Assembly (NCBI RefSeq): GCF_022539665.2
Contig: NC_081339.1
Coordinates: forward strand, 9,235,367-9,299,366
Origin: Daphnia carinata
Taxonomy: Eukaryota > Arthropoda > Branchiopoda > Diplostraca > Daphniidae
Length of the DNA stretch: 64,000 nucleotides
Direction: 5' to 3'
In this document: positions 1 through 10,273 of the stretch, in pieces
How positions within the stretch are numbered: the stretch's first letter is position 1
How the letters are laid out: every line of letters begins with the position of its first letter
Position numbers and translations under genes: made by a program
Notes under the pieces: generated by a model
The model's input: only the letters and a program-made list of their open reading frames with translations
Told to the model about the DNA's origin: nothing
Databases searched by the model: none

Positions 1-761
1 AACTACTAAAGCCCCGCATCCAAAGCATCTGTGACTTAATTTAGGTAGATGAACTTCATCACCACTAGGGTAGATTTCTTCTAACAGGAGAATCAACCAA
101 CACCACCAAGCTGATACTATCAACTTGATGATCCCTCCCAAAGAAGCCTAGTCTATAGGCCATCAGATACTTTGAACAAGCTTTACTGTTCGTCAAGGCG
201 GTTATGGAAGAAGTGTAAATCCGGTTAGGTTCTCAATGCTCAATGTCAACGCATCGAGAGGCCCTTTTACTTGTTTCTTCACCGTTTGAAGGCATATCGT
301 GATGATTAGACATCTCAATATTGCCTAGCATCTTATTACATGAGTTTGTTCCAGACGCATGCCGATGACACCTCATATGGCGTAGCAGGGTGAAACTCAA
401 CTCACGGGAACCGTAACGGTGACGCAATGCGTTGTGAACCGCGACTCACAACTGGATCACGAGATGGCCACCACGGCTCCAATAAGCAGAGGCACACACA
501 AGTGCTTTATACGTGTCTTTCTGCACGAAAACTGCGTTTGTAAGAAGTTGCGGGAGTCCCGAACAGTGATTCGTTTTTAGTGTCAATAAATGAATTTCGT
601 AAGAAATCGTTTAATGAACTTTGTTTGAATTTTCATTTTGATTTAAAAAATATAAATAGTTTTCAAATTGTCTAGTTGTATCTTTCTATTATTATAAGAT
701 AACTGATGGGAACCCCCACCTTCTTGCTCTTCATCTTCATCTTATCCGTATGATAAAATAT
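1..761. other. No gene recognised
   Basis: AT-rich sequence with no ORF that resembles a known protein. It ends at the ATAT target site (758-761) of the LTR element that follows. The longest reading frame here, 64 codons on the minus strand, has no recognisable motif. Confidence 0.5.
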
Positions 762-1029
762 TGTCACGGCCATGGATCTTGTACCAAGATAGAGACGTTG
801 TGCTTCAGATTAAAAGATAATGTGTATTTCACCAGAAGGTTTAATGACACAACTGCTAACTAACTGCCCTAACCAATTAATCAAAAAGCCAAACAGGTGT
901 GCCAAGTCGCCCCTTTTATATCCGGCGACGAGGGTGGTGCTCCAATGGACGGCCATAACTGGGGCGGAATTTCCATCCTAGCGCTGTTGTCGCTACCGCG
1001 GTGACGAATCGAATATTTCCGACTCGACA
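762..1029 (-). repeat. 3' LTR of the gag-only element
   Basis: 268-bp LTR with TG...CA ends, differing from its partner at 3217-3484 by a handful of substitutions. Few differences suggest a fairly recent insertion, although the Gag between the LTRs is already broken. Confidence 0.88.
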
Positions 1030-1040
1030 TCCCCCTCCTT
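1030..1040 (-). other. Polypurine tract
   Basis: On the minus strand this reads AAGGAGGGGGA, directly upstream of the 3' LTR. That is the place and base composition of the plus-strand primer of an LTR retrotransposon. Confidence 0.75.
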
Positions 1041-1307
1041 AAGTCGCGACTCGTCCCGATCGCGCTCGTGTGCCAGGAAAATAGAAGTCTAAAATCTAAT
1101 ATTTGTGTTACGGGGTAGAGGGATTACAGGGTTAGAGGAATTACACGACATTGACTTCATTTATCAGGGGGAATAAAGTAAATAAAAGCATTTTCCATGA
1201 ATAAAAGTTGGGGCCGCCGCAATGCCATCTAGCGCTCGTAGTATCAATACTCACCGGCCAGCCAAGAGATGGCGTGGCCAGTTAGTGTCCTTTTCCAACC
1301 ACGCTAT

Positions 1308-2528
1308 TCAGTCTCTTCTCATGTCCTCACGTTCTCGCCGGCTTCCATCACGTCCGTTTGGTCCCCTTTCGTCCTCCCTTCCTTCCCGATCGGGTGTTGG
1401 TGATCGTGGTCTCGTATTACCCGAGCTGGTCTCGCAAAAACGAGCAATATGACCGGAGCGTCCACATCGGTAGCAGATTGGTTTTCCGTCTACTGTTCGA
1501 GAAGGTTTCTCTCCTCCCCCTCCCAGGCATAATTGTTTAGTGCCTCGTTCCAGCTCTTCTATCCGAACTACCATATCGCGTATTAACTTTTTTAACTCGT
1601 CATGCGACCCTGGGCGCGGGCTGTCTCGCTCTGCGTCGGACTCGTAGGCTTCTTGTTTCAACGGAGTTCGCCTTTCTTCGTAGTCATTATACGTGACTCG
1701 CCTGGCTGGAATAGGATCCTTCGCTTGTCCCATAAAATTAACTGCCTGATTCGGCTTCTCTGAATCCTCATACGCCCTAGTATAAATTTTGAGTGCCCTC
1801 AAAAATTCATCTGTCGTCCGGGGCTGTTTAATTGTCATTTCTCGCTTCAAAGGCTGATTAAGCCCACGCAAAAGATAATCTATTTTCTTCGCTTCAGGCA
1901 TCATAGGGTTCAACCTACGGCACTGATTGAGCACGTCATAGAAATATCCTACGACTGTTTCCGAAGCTTCCTGCTTCCGATTACGTAGCCTAGCTTTATG
2001 ATAACGGTCGAAATCATCCGATCGAAATTTTTCTAAAAATCGGGTTTGTCGGCCCCTTATCCTGGTTTCGGCCTCCCTCTCAGGCGCGGCTTCACGCGGA
2101 GCAACGTCGTCCCAGACCACCTGTCCTATTTGAAAAGCTAGTCAATCCTTTTCTGTGCCTTCTAAGAATAATCCAAAGTATTCCGCTTTCTCAACGGGAC
2201 CCTATCCATTAAAATTGGCGGTCCTCTCGAAACGTTCTATCCATTCAGCGGCGTCGTCGTCTGGTCCTCCACGGAAAACTGGTACTTCACGATACTGCGA
2301 TGGATGAGCCGGTGCACGCTGAGCGGCTCCTCCTGCCTGTGCAGGTACACGAGCGGGAGGTCCATCGTTTCCTCTAATTTCAGCACGCTGGGCCATTTCA
2401 AGCGTTGGTGCTACAACGAGCGGTGAAGCTCCAGAAAAATCGTTTAACCCCTTATCTCTTCCTTCCCTTGAGCACTCGTTAAAAGGTTCCTTGCTTTTCG
2501 GCTTTCTTCCGTTGCTCCCTCGGATCAA
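1308..2528 (-). pseudogene. Decayed Gag of the LTR element
   Basis: Two open stretches in one frame (2528-2202 and 2120-1308) are separated by in-frame stops, TAG just after ...RTANFNG and TGA after ...EGTEKD. They form a retrotransposon Gag: a capsid-like core (VFRGGPDDDAAEWIERFERT onward), a charged arginine-rich tail, and a CCHC knuckle CYRCGRSGHIARFC near the C-terminus, which would bind the element RNA. Gag would assemble cytoplasmic particles. With two stops it cannot be made whole, so it is called a pseudogene. No pol frame follows before the polypurine tract. Confidence 0.8.
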
Positions 2529-2600
2529 TACACGTTTGTTCTCCTACACCACTATCTCTCGATCTTGCTTCCTGATCAAGCTTCCGATACCTACAAGAGG

Positions 2601-2797
2601 AATTTGTCCTCGCGCTCGACTTTCCGATCGGGTTCAGTGATACGATTCCTCTTCTCGGAAAGGTATGGCCGATCGCTTGGGCAGTCTATGCCCCAACTTC
2701 TGAAGAATTTGTCCTCGCGTTCGACTTTCCGATCGGGTTCAGTGATACGATTCCTCTTCTCGGAAAGGTATGGCCGATCGCTTGGGCAGTCTGTGCC
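2601..2797. repeat. 105-bp direct tandem repeat in the element leader
   Basis: A unit starting AATTTGTCCTCGCG at 2601 recurs at 2706 (period 105), almost unchanged. It lies between the 5' LTR and gag on the minus strand. 105 is a multiple of three, so an overlapping minus frame (2830-2591) stays open across both copies with a 35-residue repeat. Confidence 0.85.
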
Positions 2798-3200
2798 ATA
2801 GAGTTTCCGCCTGACTTCCGTCAAGACCATCGTTGCGTTGTCCTTCCTCGCTTATCGGGGACGCGGCTAACCCTCGTAAACGCCTGCTTTGCCTAGGCGG
2901 ATCCGTACTCATGCACCGAGCTACGTCTCTCTCTCCCACCCAATGGTAGGCCTGTCGGGCTTGTACTACGCGCTTTCCATAACGTACTCGGACAGGTCTC
3001 AAACTAACAGCGAATCAAGGAAATCGGCCAGGTCTGTGGTCCTGTACCACGGCAATTTAAGGCACTTTCTAGCCGGCCGGTCACACTTCCCAAGGACCCC
3101 TAAACAGCACCTGCCTCCAAGTCCCTTATTCAAAAACTTCCCAAGACCCGTGCGAAAAGAACAACAATTGCGTTTACCTTACTCAGCCTAATAGGTGGTA

Positions 3201-3216
3201 CCCTGCATCTCCACCA
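3201..3216 (-). other. tRNA primer-binding site
   Basis: The minus strand reads TGGTGGAGATGCAGGG immediately inside the 5' LTR. The leading TGG pairs with the CCA end of a tRNA. The tRNA was not identified. Confidence 0.7.
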
Positions 3217-3484
3217 TGTCACAGCCATGGATCTTGTACCAAGATAGAGACGTTGTGCTTCAGATTAAAAGATAATGTGTATTTCACCAGAAGGTTTAAT
3301 GACACAACTGCTAACTAACTGCCCTAACCAATTAATCAAAAAGCCAAACAGGTGTGCCAAGTCGCCCCTTTTATATCCGGCGACGAGGGTGGTGCTCCAA
3401 AGGACGGCCATAACTGGGGCGGAATTTCCATCCAAGCGCTGTTGTCGCTACCGCGGTGACGAATCGAATATTTCCGACGCGACA
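3217..3484 (-). repeat. 5' LTR of the gag-only element
   Basis: Partner of the LTR at 762-1029, with TG...CA ends, followed on the plus strand by ATAT, the second copy of the target duplication. Confidence 0.88.
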
Positions 3485-3765
3485 ATATTCCACGATTTCA
3501 TCAAATTTGTTCCGCGAAAACCCTTCCGGTGGTGGTTTCCACAATTGATGGCGCCTGGATTTCCACGGTGATTTCCTCGCCATAGCGTTCAACGTTCCAA
3601 GTATACACAATAAACACGGTACCATTTGGACTATCACAGCTGATTTCAATTGATTTGAGCAGAAGGAATCACACCTGATGTGCTAACTGATTCGAAGTCG
3701 CATATTAGCTAATGACATTCTAAATACAATCGACCAGGTAGTGTTTTGAAATTTAGATCACGGAA
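3485..3765. other. Flank between two elements, no gene recognised
   Basis: A short minus-strand reading frame (3649-3371) runs from here into the LTR but resembles no family known to me. It may be a fragment of a host exon interrupted by the LTR element. Confidence 0.4.
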
Positions 3766-3953
3766 ATGGCTATGGGAAAATGTTACAAGATTTGGCATAA
3801 AATTAATGGACAGGGACCGGACAGTGTTTTGCTTGAACAACGGAACCGAGACGAAGCCCTTCTCTTGGAATCTTTAGTTATTGCTGCTTTGGGTAATCAA
3901 ACTAATTTTTTTCACAAAAAAGTTAAAAAACAAACCAACAAAATTGCACATAT
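3766..3953 (+). pseudogene. Possible GIY-YIG nuclease-like fragment cut by the DIRS element
   Basis: An open frame of about 62 codons ends where the DIRS element begins. Its middle (RNRDEALLLESLVIAALGNQTN) resembles the helix of GIY-YIG domains of ANKLE1/LEM3-type nucleases, with the pattern EA..E...I.A.G...LTN. The first catalytic half (GIY...YIG) is not seen, nor is any continuation after the DIRS element at 9360. The match is by eye only and may be wrong. Confidence 0.25.
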
Positions 3954-4030
3954 AATTGCAAATTATCAGAGGGATCGCGAAGCGATCCCGATAGATAATT
4001 AGAATTGTATGAGAAAATAAATGGAGAGAC

Positions 4031-4190
4031 GACCCTAAGGGTGTAAACACATTATATTTAGCTACTCTTTAAAGAGACAAAGAAAAAACCAAAATAAAGA
4101 AAAAAAACTCCCCCTTTTTTTTTTTTTTTTTCTTTTCTATCTCTTCCTTCTGCACGCGGCCTCAGCCGCCAATACACCTCAGACATATTT
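4031..4190. repeat. Left inverted terminal repeat of DIRS
   Basis: Inverted match to 9169-9333, from CCCTAAGGGTGTA inward to CAGACATATTT. Differences are a few bases and the length of a T/A run. Confidence 0.9.
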
Positions 4191-4665
4191 GCTATACGTC
4201 TAAAGTAATAACATTGACGAACTTGAATCCATTCAACCGAACAAAACATAAAGATTGATACTTCACTAACAACATACGTTGAACAAGACCAAATGTAGAG
4301 ATCAAAAAACCCTCAACAGAGAAAAAACCTGAATTTTCCAGGAGAAAAACAACTCTGTTGGGGAAAAAGTTGTGAGGGAAACAACGAAAAACTGGAAACA
4401 TGGGATAGAGGCTTGTCCATCTTCTCATCCTCTCGAAACTGCCGACACTCCAGCGGGCGCAAAAAAGCCCGTCTGACTAGTCGTCCTGGCCAAAAACATC
4501 CGTCCTGCTGTCCGCGTTTCGCGGCCTCTTGCTCGCCCTGGCCGGCTGAACCCTGGCACGATGAAGCGGGGAAATATAAACACAGGAAGCCCACAAGACA
4601 AATTTAAAGTACCCCCAAAATAAATGAATGGATCATACAATAGGGTTGGGCTGGTGGGTAGACGT
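4191..4665. other. DIRS 3' noncoding segment
   Basis: 475 bases between the inverted repeat and the internal complementary region. Short overlapping ORFs exist on both strands but none resembles a protein family. I see no function here. Confidence 0.5.
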
Positions 4666-4790
4666 ACCCTTAGGGTCGTCTCTCCATTTATTTTCTCATA
4701 CAATTCTAATTATCTATCGGGATCGCTTCGCGATCCCTCTGATAATTTGCAATTGTATAGCGAAAAACATTTCGCTAGACCCTAAGGGTG
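4666..4790. repeat. DIRS internal complementary region (ICR)
   Basis: 125 bases made of the exact complement of the left end (4666-4754) followed by that of the right end (4753-4790), with a 2-base overlap (TT). It contains two hairpins, GGGATCGC/GCGATCCC and AGCGAAA/TTTCGCT, which are also at the element ends. In DIRS models this region bridges both ends of a linear cDNA before ligation into a circle. Confidence 0.92.
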
Positions 4791-4810
4791 ACTTCAAAGA
4801 ACCACTTAAA

Positions 4811-5935
4811 TTACATTTGTGCTCCAAGAGTCCCTGTGCCGACCGACGGTCCCGCACTCCTCTTGTAGAAACGGGTGAACGTAGACTCTCTAGTCCAATG
4901 CCCTGCCCGTAAAATCGCGTCGACGGCAACGCCATTTTGCACGGCTTTAGACGCCGCCACGCTTCTTGTAGAATGAGCTCCGAAAATCGCCGTATTAACT
5001 CCCGCCAACCTCAGGAAAGCCTTAATCCACCTGCCGATTGTGTTGGCCGTTACGGGCTCGTGCGGCGCTATAAGTGCAATAAAAACTCTGCCACTATTGG
5101 TCTCATTCCTAAAAACTCGAGTGCGCTCAATGAAAGCTTCCAAGGCCCGCACTGGACATAGGCCTTTGTCCGGTCAGGCTTTCACCGCTGCCGCCTGAAG
5201 CGGCCCGTTGCGCTGAGTCTTCCTTAACGACACTAAGGAAAACCTCACTTCCACGCTTGAAAAAACAATTGAACTCAGTCCCATTGAGGAGATCTCCGAC
5301 ACCCTCATCAGGGACGCCAAAGCTATCAATGTGACCGTCTTGTAGGCCAGTATTGACAGTGGCAAACACTGATTTTCTTCTAACGATGCCACGAAAGAGA
5401 AAACTAGGTCCGGATCCCATATCGCGCTATACCTAGGCTTAGGCGGGTTCTGGTTGTAGCAACCCCTTAGTAGTTCGACCACCAGCGGATGTTCTCCCAA
5501 CGAAAACCCTTCCACGTTACCCAGTGTTTTCGATAGCATGGAGCGATGAACGTTTACCGTGCTATACGACTTGCCCGAGGCATGCAAGTCTGCCAGAAAC
5601 TCTAGAATGTTCCTCATGCCATTTGACAAGGGATCCTCACGCCGCCCCACGCACCAACCCACCCAATTTCGCCACGCTGATTCATAGGCCGCGTTTGTAT
5701 TGGGCCGGCGTCCTGCCACGAGTAGCTCGACCAGTTGCGGCGAAAAACCTCGCCCTTCAAAGCCACGCCGGAGAGTTTCCAAGCGGCCAGGTGTAGTGCG
5801 CCGGTTGACAGAAGCGGGTGCGTTTCTTCCATCGCGGAGGTTAATAATGTGGGGCTCGGGCGAAGCAAGCGCGGAACGTCGCACGCCAGCTCTAGGAAAA
5901 GCGGAAACCAAGGTTGACCAGTTCAAACTGGGCAA
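4811..5935 (-). pseudogene. DIRS tyrosine recombinase with one nonsense codon
   Basis: Two reading frames (5935-5174 and 5152-4811) lie in the same phase and are separated by one TGA (5176-5174). The N-terminal part has a SAM-like core-binding fold (AYESAWRNWVGWC). The catalytic part shows the first Arg in LMRVSEI, the HxxR box as AHSTRS, the GHW box, and the nucleophile Tyr in TRFYKR. The enzyme would integrate the circular DIRS intermediate by strand exchange. Upstream it overlaps, in another frame, the end of the methyltransferase-like region. Apart from the TGA the domain appears complete; read-through or a sequencing error could restore it. Confidence 0.85.
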
Positions 5936-8162
5936 AAAAACACAATTGTAGCTTGCTCACGCCTAATTTTTTCGAGGCACATGAAAATTAAACAAAACGG
6001 GGGGAAAACATACCCCGACAACCCCCCCCCCCCCCCCAATTCAAGGCGAAAGCATTGGTTGCCACGGCCTCTGGCTGGGGCCTCCATGAAACAAAATTCG
6101 CCAGCTGCGCATTCCAAGGAGCGGCAAACAAGTCCACATCGGAAGGCCAAATGCTATTCACGTAAGCAAACACCTTCGGAATTAGCCTCCAATCACTTGT
6201 GTCCGCTGAGCGTGACTCTTCGTCAGCCTCAACGTTAAACTTGCCAGCCAAGTGTACCGCTTCAACGGCAAGACCCCGCTCTTCACACCAATCCGTCAAT
6301 GCCTTCGAAGCAATCGAGAGCGCTACCGACTTCGTGCCCCCGCATTTGTTAATATAAGCGACAGCCGTTGTGTTGTCCAGAAAAATACGAATAGCGATAT
6401 TTCTTGACGCCGCGGTAAACGATTGAATCGCATAGAATGCCCCGATAAGCTCCAGCTCGTTAATATGCTTTGAAGTGTCTGATAGAGTCCAGGGCCCCCG
6501 TGTTCTTACGCCATTGCAACAAGCCCCCCAGCCCGTAAGTGACGCATCCGCACAAATTTCCAAGTCAGGCACTTTAGGAAAAAACAATTTGTCTTTTGTC
6601 GCGTCCAGGTTGCACACCCACCACTCCAAATCCAGTCGGGCACCTTCCGATAAAACACAGCTCGAGCTCAAGTCAAAGTCGGACTCTTTTGCTCGCTCAA
6701 TATAAAAACGCTGCATGCTACGATAATGCGACTGAGCGAAAGGAACCGATGGGATAGCCCAAGTAAAGTTCCCAAGAATAGACGCAATTTCCCTGAGAGA
6801 AATTTCGTTTTTGTCCAACGCCGCTTGACACATGGTCTTCACCGATAGGACCCTCTTAACCGGTAGCGCAAAAGACATGCGCTTAGAATTTACCATTAAA
6901 CCCAAATACTCTATGATCTGGGTGGGTTTCAGTACCGATTTTGACCAATTCAACAAAAAACCAAGGCTTTGAATTAGTCCCACAACGTGCGCAATGTCCG
7001 CTCGAAGGCCCCCCTTTGATGCATTCATGATCAAAATGTCATCCAGATAAATCACAAGCCTAATACCCTCTCTACGCAACACGTAAAAAATTTAAGCTTG
7101 AAATCGTTAGCTTGGAGGGGCCTGGAGCATAACCACCTTACGCAACACGGCCATAACCACCTTGAGTAGCTTAGTGAACACTCTAGGAGCCGGTGCCAGC
7201 CCAAACGCTAAGCAAGAAAATTGAAAAATACGACCTCTCCATAAAAAGCGCAAAAATTTATGGAAAGCAGGGTGGACAGGTACCGTCAAATAAGCGTCTT
7301 CCAAATCTAAGTTGACCATCCAGTCTCCCTCCCGAAGCAAAAAACGCACGGCCTCCAAATTCTCCATCTTAAAGTGCTCGTATTGTATGCACTTATTCAG
7401 GGGCTTTAAATTGACTGTAGGCCGGAATAAGCCTTTAGATTTCTTGGGGATAGCAAAAAAGGAGTGCACACAACCGTTGGACCCATCCACAACCTCTACG
7501 ATCGCGCGTTTCCTTATCAAATCCCTTACTTCCTTATCGCAAACCTCTGCCATCTGTTTCGACATAGAAACCGGAGGAAGATGACACCGTTGAATTGGTT
7601 CCGACACGAAATCAATTTGAAAACCCTTTGAAACCGTCTGAAGAACCCATGCGTCCCCGGTAATCTGTTCCCAGTTTTTTGCAAAAAACCGCAAACGCCC
7701 CCCAACATGAGAATGGTCGGGAACGGTAGAAAGTGGGGTGACGTACCTCTGTCCAAGTGCCCAAGTACTTCTCAATCCAACCCGACCACGTCCACTCTGT
7801 GCAACGCGCCCACGTCCACGGCCACGCGCCGCTCCCAGCGCCGGTCGTTGCGTCCTAGAAGGGGCAAAAACCGGACGATCCATCGCCGCCCGTCTGGCGC
7901 GCGGTCTCAATCGTTGCAGTGCGGGATGTCTGGCCGCAGCTGCCAAACCGTCTCGCTGGGCCAAAGTAGCGTCTTGTTTGGCCTCTTTTAACATCGCCGT
8001 CAAAAAATTTTCTGTGAAAAGGAGCTCGCGGGCCTCCTTTCCAACTGAAAAAATCTCTGGGTCCGAAAAATCTCTGGGTCTTGGTGACGTGGAGAGCATG
8101 AACTCAGGATTTGGGTGCTCACCCCACCGAGAGCGGAAAGGTGACATACAGGCTTGCCACAT
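5614..8162 (-). pseudogene. DIRS RT-RNase H-methyltransferase-like polyprotein, broken
   Basis: The frame at 8162-7107 carries RT motifs (NLDLEDAYLTVPVHP, FGLAPAPRVFTK). The frame at 7082-5988 continues in the same phase with the catalytic YLDDILIM and RNase H (CADASLTGWGACC). A 66-base insertion with a stop separates them. The tail (WRPQPEAVATNAFALNW) marks the region homologous to DIRS methyltransferase. It switches frame at a long C run (about 6020-6037) into GYVFPPFCLIFMCLEKIRRE and reappears at 5868-5614 as TGALHLAAWKLSG, overlapping the recombinase. RT would copy the element RNA and RNase H remove it. At least two lesions block one protein. Confidence 0.85.
7074..7149. repeat. 66-bp in-frame insertion with 10-bp duplication in RT
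   Basis: ACGCAACACG occurs at 7074-7083 and 7140-7149 with 56 foreign bases between. Removing one copy plus the insert rejoins the RT just before the YLDD motif. The length, 66, keeps phase, but the insert carries stop codons. The 10-bp duplication looks like the footprint of a tiny insertion. Confidence 0.75.
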
Positions 8163-9149
8163 CCATAATCTTGTGCGCCTTCACTAAAATGTCTTCGGTA
8201 GTGCTAACCGATTTCATCGCTTCCTTCTCCCTAGCCCGCCGCTGCATATAGCCGTCAAGTTTGGGCGGCTTAAGAGAGAAGCTGGGATCCTCAAACGATA
8301 ACGGGAACCGTTTTGAAATCGCCTTCGACGCCTCTCCTGTCAATGGTTTTAACACCACAGTTGTAAGCTCGTCGCAGATAGCTTGCGACACAACGATGGA
8401 AGGCTGGACGTCCCCCGATCTAATCGCCGAACCTCCCTCATCCGTTGAACACGCGGGGTGTGAACTTGCCGAGCCAGGTAACCAAGGCCTGTCACGCTGA
8501 CCATCCAAAACTTCATCGTCCTCCACCTGGTCTTCACTAAATCCCGCTCTCACTTCCTGCGTCTGGCTAACGGTAGGGGACACACTTGGTTGACGCACCC
8601 GATCCCGGCGCGGGCGATCCAAAGGACGATGATTGTCACCGTCCGGCGGTCACTCACAGGGCGCAAAAGGCTACTTGACCGTTCTCGTTCCTGTCGCCAT
8701 TCCCTTTCCCGATGAAAGTCCAACTCCATTCGACGCTCTAACTCGTGTTGACGCTCGATACTCCGCCGCCGATCCCATTCATGCTGCCGATCCACTTCCC
8801 AACGCTAAAAACCCTGCTGACGTACCCCGCCATGGATTTGCACTGGTCACCGCTCTTCCCGGCTCACGTGTTCCCACTGAGATTCCCGGCGATAATCATC
8901 CAGATTGCGGGTGGAAGCGCCCCCATCGAAAAAACGCTCACTAAGGCGACTGTAACGTTGGTCCGATCTTCCAGACGGCCAACAATCCTCGTCTCGAACA
9001 CTCCGGCGCCACGGCGATCTTTCACGAGGCAATTGAACGCGCTCAAAAACCCTTTGCCTATCCCGATAACTCCTATCCCGATCACGTAAGCGCAACTCTT
9101 CCAACTCTTCTCTCGTCACGTAGGCTCTAGAACTTCCTTGAGCCGACAT
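8119..9149 (-). pseudogene. DIRS Gag-like ORF, fragmented
   Basis: Three open stretches: 9149-8847, starting MSAQGSSRAYVTREEL and very rich in Arg/Asp; 8795-8550 in the same frame; and 8622-8119 in another frame. The last holds the region typical of DIRS Gag just before RT (KPPKLDGYMQRRAREKEA then ILVKAHKIMDVA). It overlaps the RT frame by 44 bases, which could be a natural frame change or decay. Gag would package the RNA. The N-terminal half is a highly charged, probably disordered region. Confidence 0.7.
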
Positions 9150-9168
9150 CCTTACTGACCAAGAGCTA

Positions 9169-9333
9169 AAATATGTCTGAGGTGTATTGGCGGCTGAGGC
9201 CGCGTGCAGAAGGAAGAGATAGAAAAGAAAAAAAAAAAAAAAAAAAAAAAGGGGGAGTTTTTTCCCTTTATTTTGGTTTTTTCTTTGTCTCTTTAAAGAG
9301 TAGCTAAATATAATGTGTCTACACCCTTAGGGT
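9169..9333. repeat. Right inverted terminal repeat of DIRS
   Basis: Inverted partner of 4031-4190. It lies just upstream of Gag on the minus strand, so it should hold the promoter. It includes an A run of roughly 20 bases. Confidence 0.9.
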
Positions 9334-9405
9334 CTAGCGAAATGTTTTTCGCTATACAACTCCTAAATATTTGCTAGGTCATGCTGAGGTTGACATAGTA
9401 AAAAT

Positions 9406-9803
9406 GTTGTATACAAAACTTTCTGACGCATAGGGATGTGTTGGTGTACTACTAGTTAATACAGGTTTGTCAAATGAACTAGAATAAAAATTGAAAATAA
9501 TTTTGAACTTTGATAGTTCAATTTATTTAGGAGATGGGCCCTTGTAATATACGTTGTCTTACCAATACCTAGTCTTGGTTACAAGTTGTGTTTCTGTTGG
9601 GAAGATTGGGGAATCTGAAGTTTTTCACATCAATCAAACAATTTTTATACTTTTGAAGGGGCCACAGACAGTAGAAGAAGAAAGAGTGACTGAGCTTTCG
9701 GAAGCTGTTTAACTCTGGAACATTCTATTTCCTCTAGTCATCTGGTGAAGACCCAATTGATGCTACATTATGCACCCAAAAGCTTCAGCAGAATCGTGGA
9801 ACA
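9406..9803. repeat. Left arm of a ~400-bp imperfect inverted repeat
   Basis: It matches the reverse complement of 12841-13218 along its whole length with scattered changes and small indels. Shared landmarks are CTTGGTGTACTA-like and TTCATTTGACAAACC-like blocks, GTTGGGAAGATTGGGG and GAATCGTGGAACA. A second patch (10149-10200 with 12770-12822) extends the inverted homology. The arm is host-gene sequence (synaptojanin exon and upstream intron), not a classical transposon end. Confidence 0.8.
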
Positions 9804-10241
9804 GACAACAGATTCTTCTGGAATAGGTAGATATTCAATATAGGCTGGTTCACTGTACAATTATAATTTAAAAAATGATCCTCTAAAATTGGCAGGCTTT
9901 TGCACTTACCATTGCAACACTATGGAATTGATTTTTCTCACTGGCTGTTACGAGTTACATGTGGCAGTGTTGAAATCCGTACGTTGAAACCAGGAGTTCA
10001 AGTAGGGTCGCACAAAGTCAGATTCTCACGCGGCCCCGAGGCCTCTTCACCAGCTCTAGAACGCCATTTGAAGCTCATGCAAAAGCGTTATCATGACACA
10101 GCTACCGTGAATCTACTCGGTCTCTACATGGTCGGTGCAAAAGAAGGGGAAGCTTCACTTAGTCAACCCTTCCAAGCTGACCAGAAACGCTATTATTATA
10201 AATTTTTAAAAAAAGAGTTTTATAGGAAACTAACGGTCTAG
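9660..10241 (+). pseudogene. Synaptojanin (Sac-domain phosphatase) fragment
   Basis: Exon-like pieces match the Sac domain of synaptojanin, which removes phosphate from phosphoinositides during endocytic vesicle uncoating. 9680-9830 encodes NSGTFYF, SSGEDPIDATL and RGTDNRFFWN, with a TAG inside, then a GT donor. After an intron ending at about 9895, an exon gives LHLPLQHYGIDFSHWLL and CGSVEIRTL, then jumps to PGVQVGSHKVRFSRG, then RYHDTATVNLLG and KEGEASLSQPFQ. The stretch expected between EIRTL and PGVQVGSH is missing. Stops, deletion and lack of flanking domains make this a pseudogene fragment. Confidence 0.75.
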
Positions 10242-10273
10242 TTTTCATACATAAGTGATGTAAATTACTTCAG

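Larger units (their letters stand above)
762..3484 (-). mobile_element. Gag-only (non-autonomous) LTR retrotransposon
   Basis: Two near-identical 268-bp direct repeats (762-1029 and 3217-3484) start TG and end CA. They are flanked by the same four bases, ATAT (758-761 and 3485-3488), which looks like a target-site duplication. Read on the minus strand, a primer-binding-site-like TGGTGGAGATGC follows the 5' LTR directly and a polypurine tract AAGGAGGGGGA precedes the 3' LTR. The internal 2.2 kb encodes only a decayed Gag with a CCHC zinc knuckle. No protease, reverse transcriptase or integrase is visible, so the element must have been mobilised in trans or has lost pol. The 4-bp duplication suits Ty3/Gypsy-type integrases; the family is not certain. 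Confidence 0.85.
3954..9359 (-). mobile_element. DIRS-type tyrosine-recombinase retrotransposon
   Basis: The gene order on the minus strand is Gag, reverse transcriptase-RNase H-methyltransferase-like region, tyrosine recombinase. This is the DIRS1 order. Inverted terminal repeats (4031-4190 and 9169-9333) are extended by two unrelated outer ends. Both ends are copied in reverse complement in an internal complementary region: 3954-4042 equals the complement of 4666-4754 (89 of 89 bases) and 9322-9359 that of 4753-4790 (38 of 38). The joined copy is the template expected for closing a circular intermediate. DIRS elements integrate by recombinase without target duplication, and none is seen. 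All three ORFs carry lesions, but the terminal structure is perfect. Confidence 0.93.
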
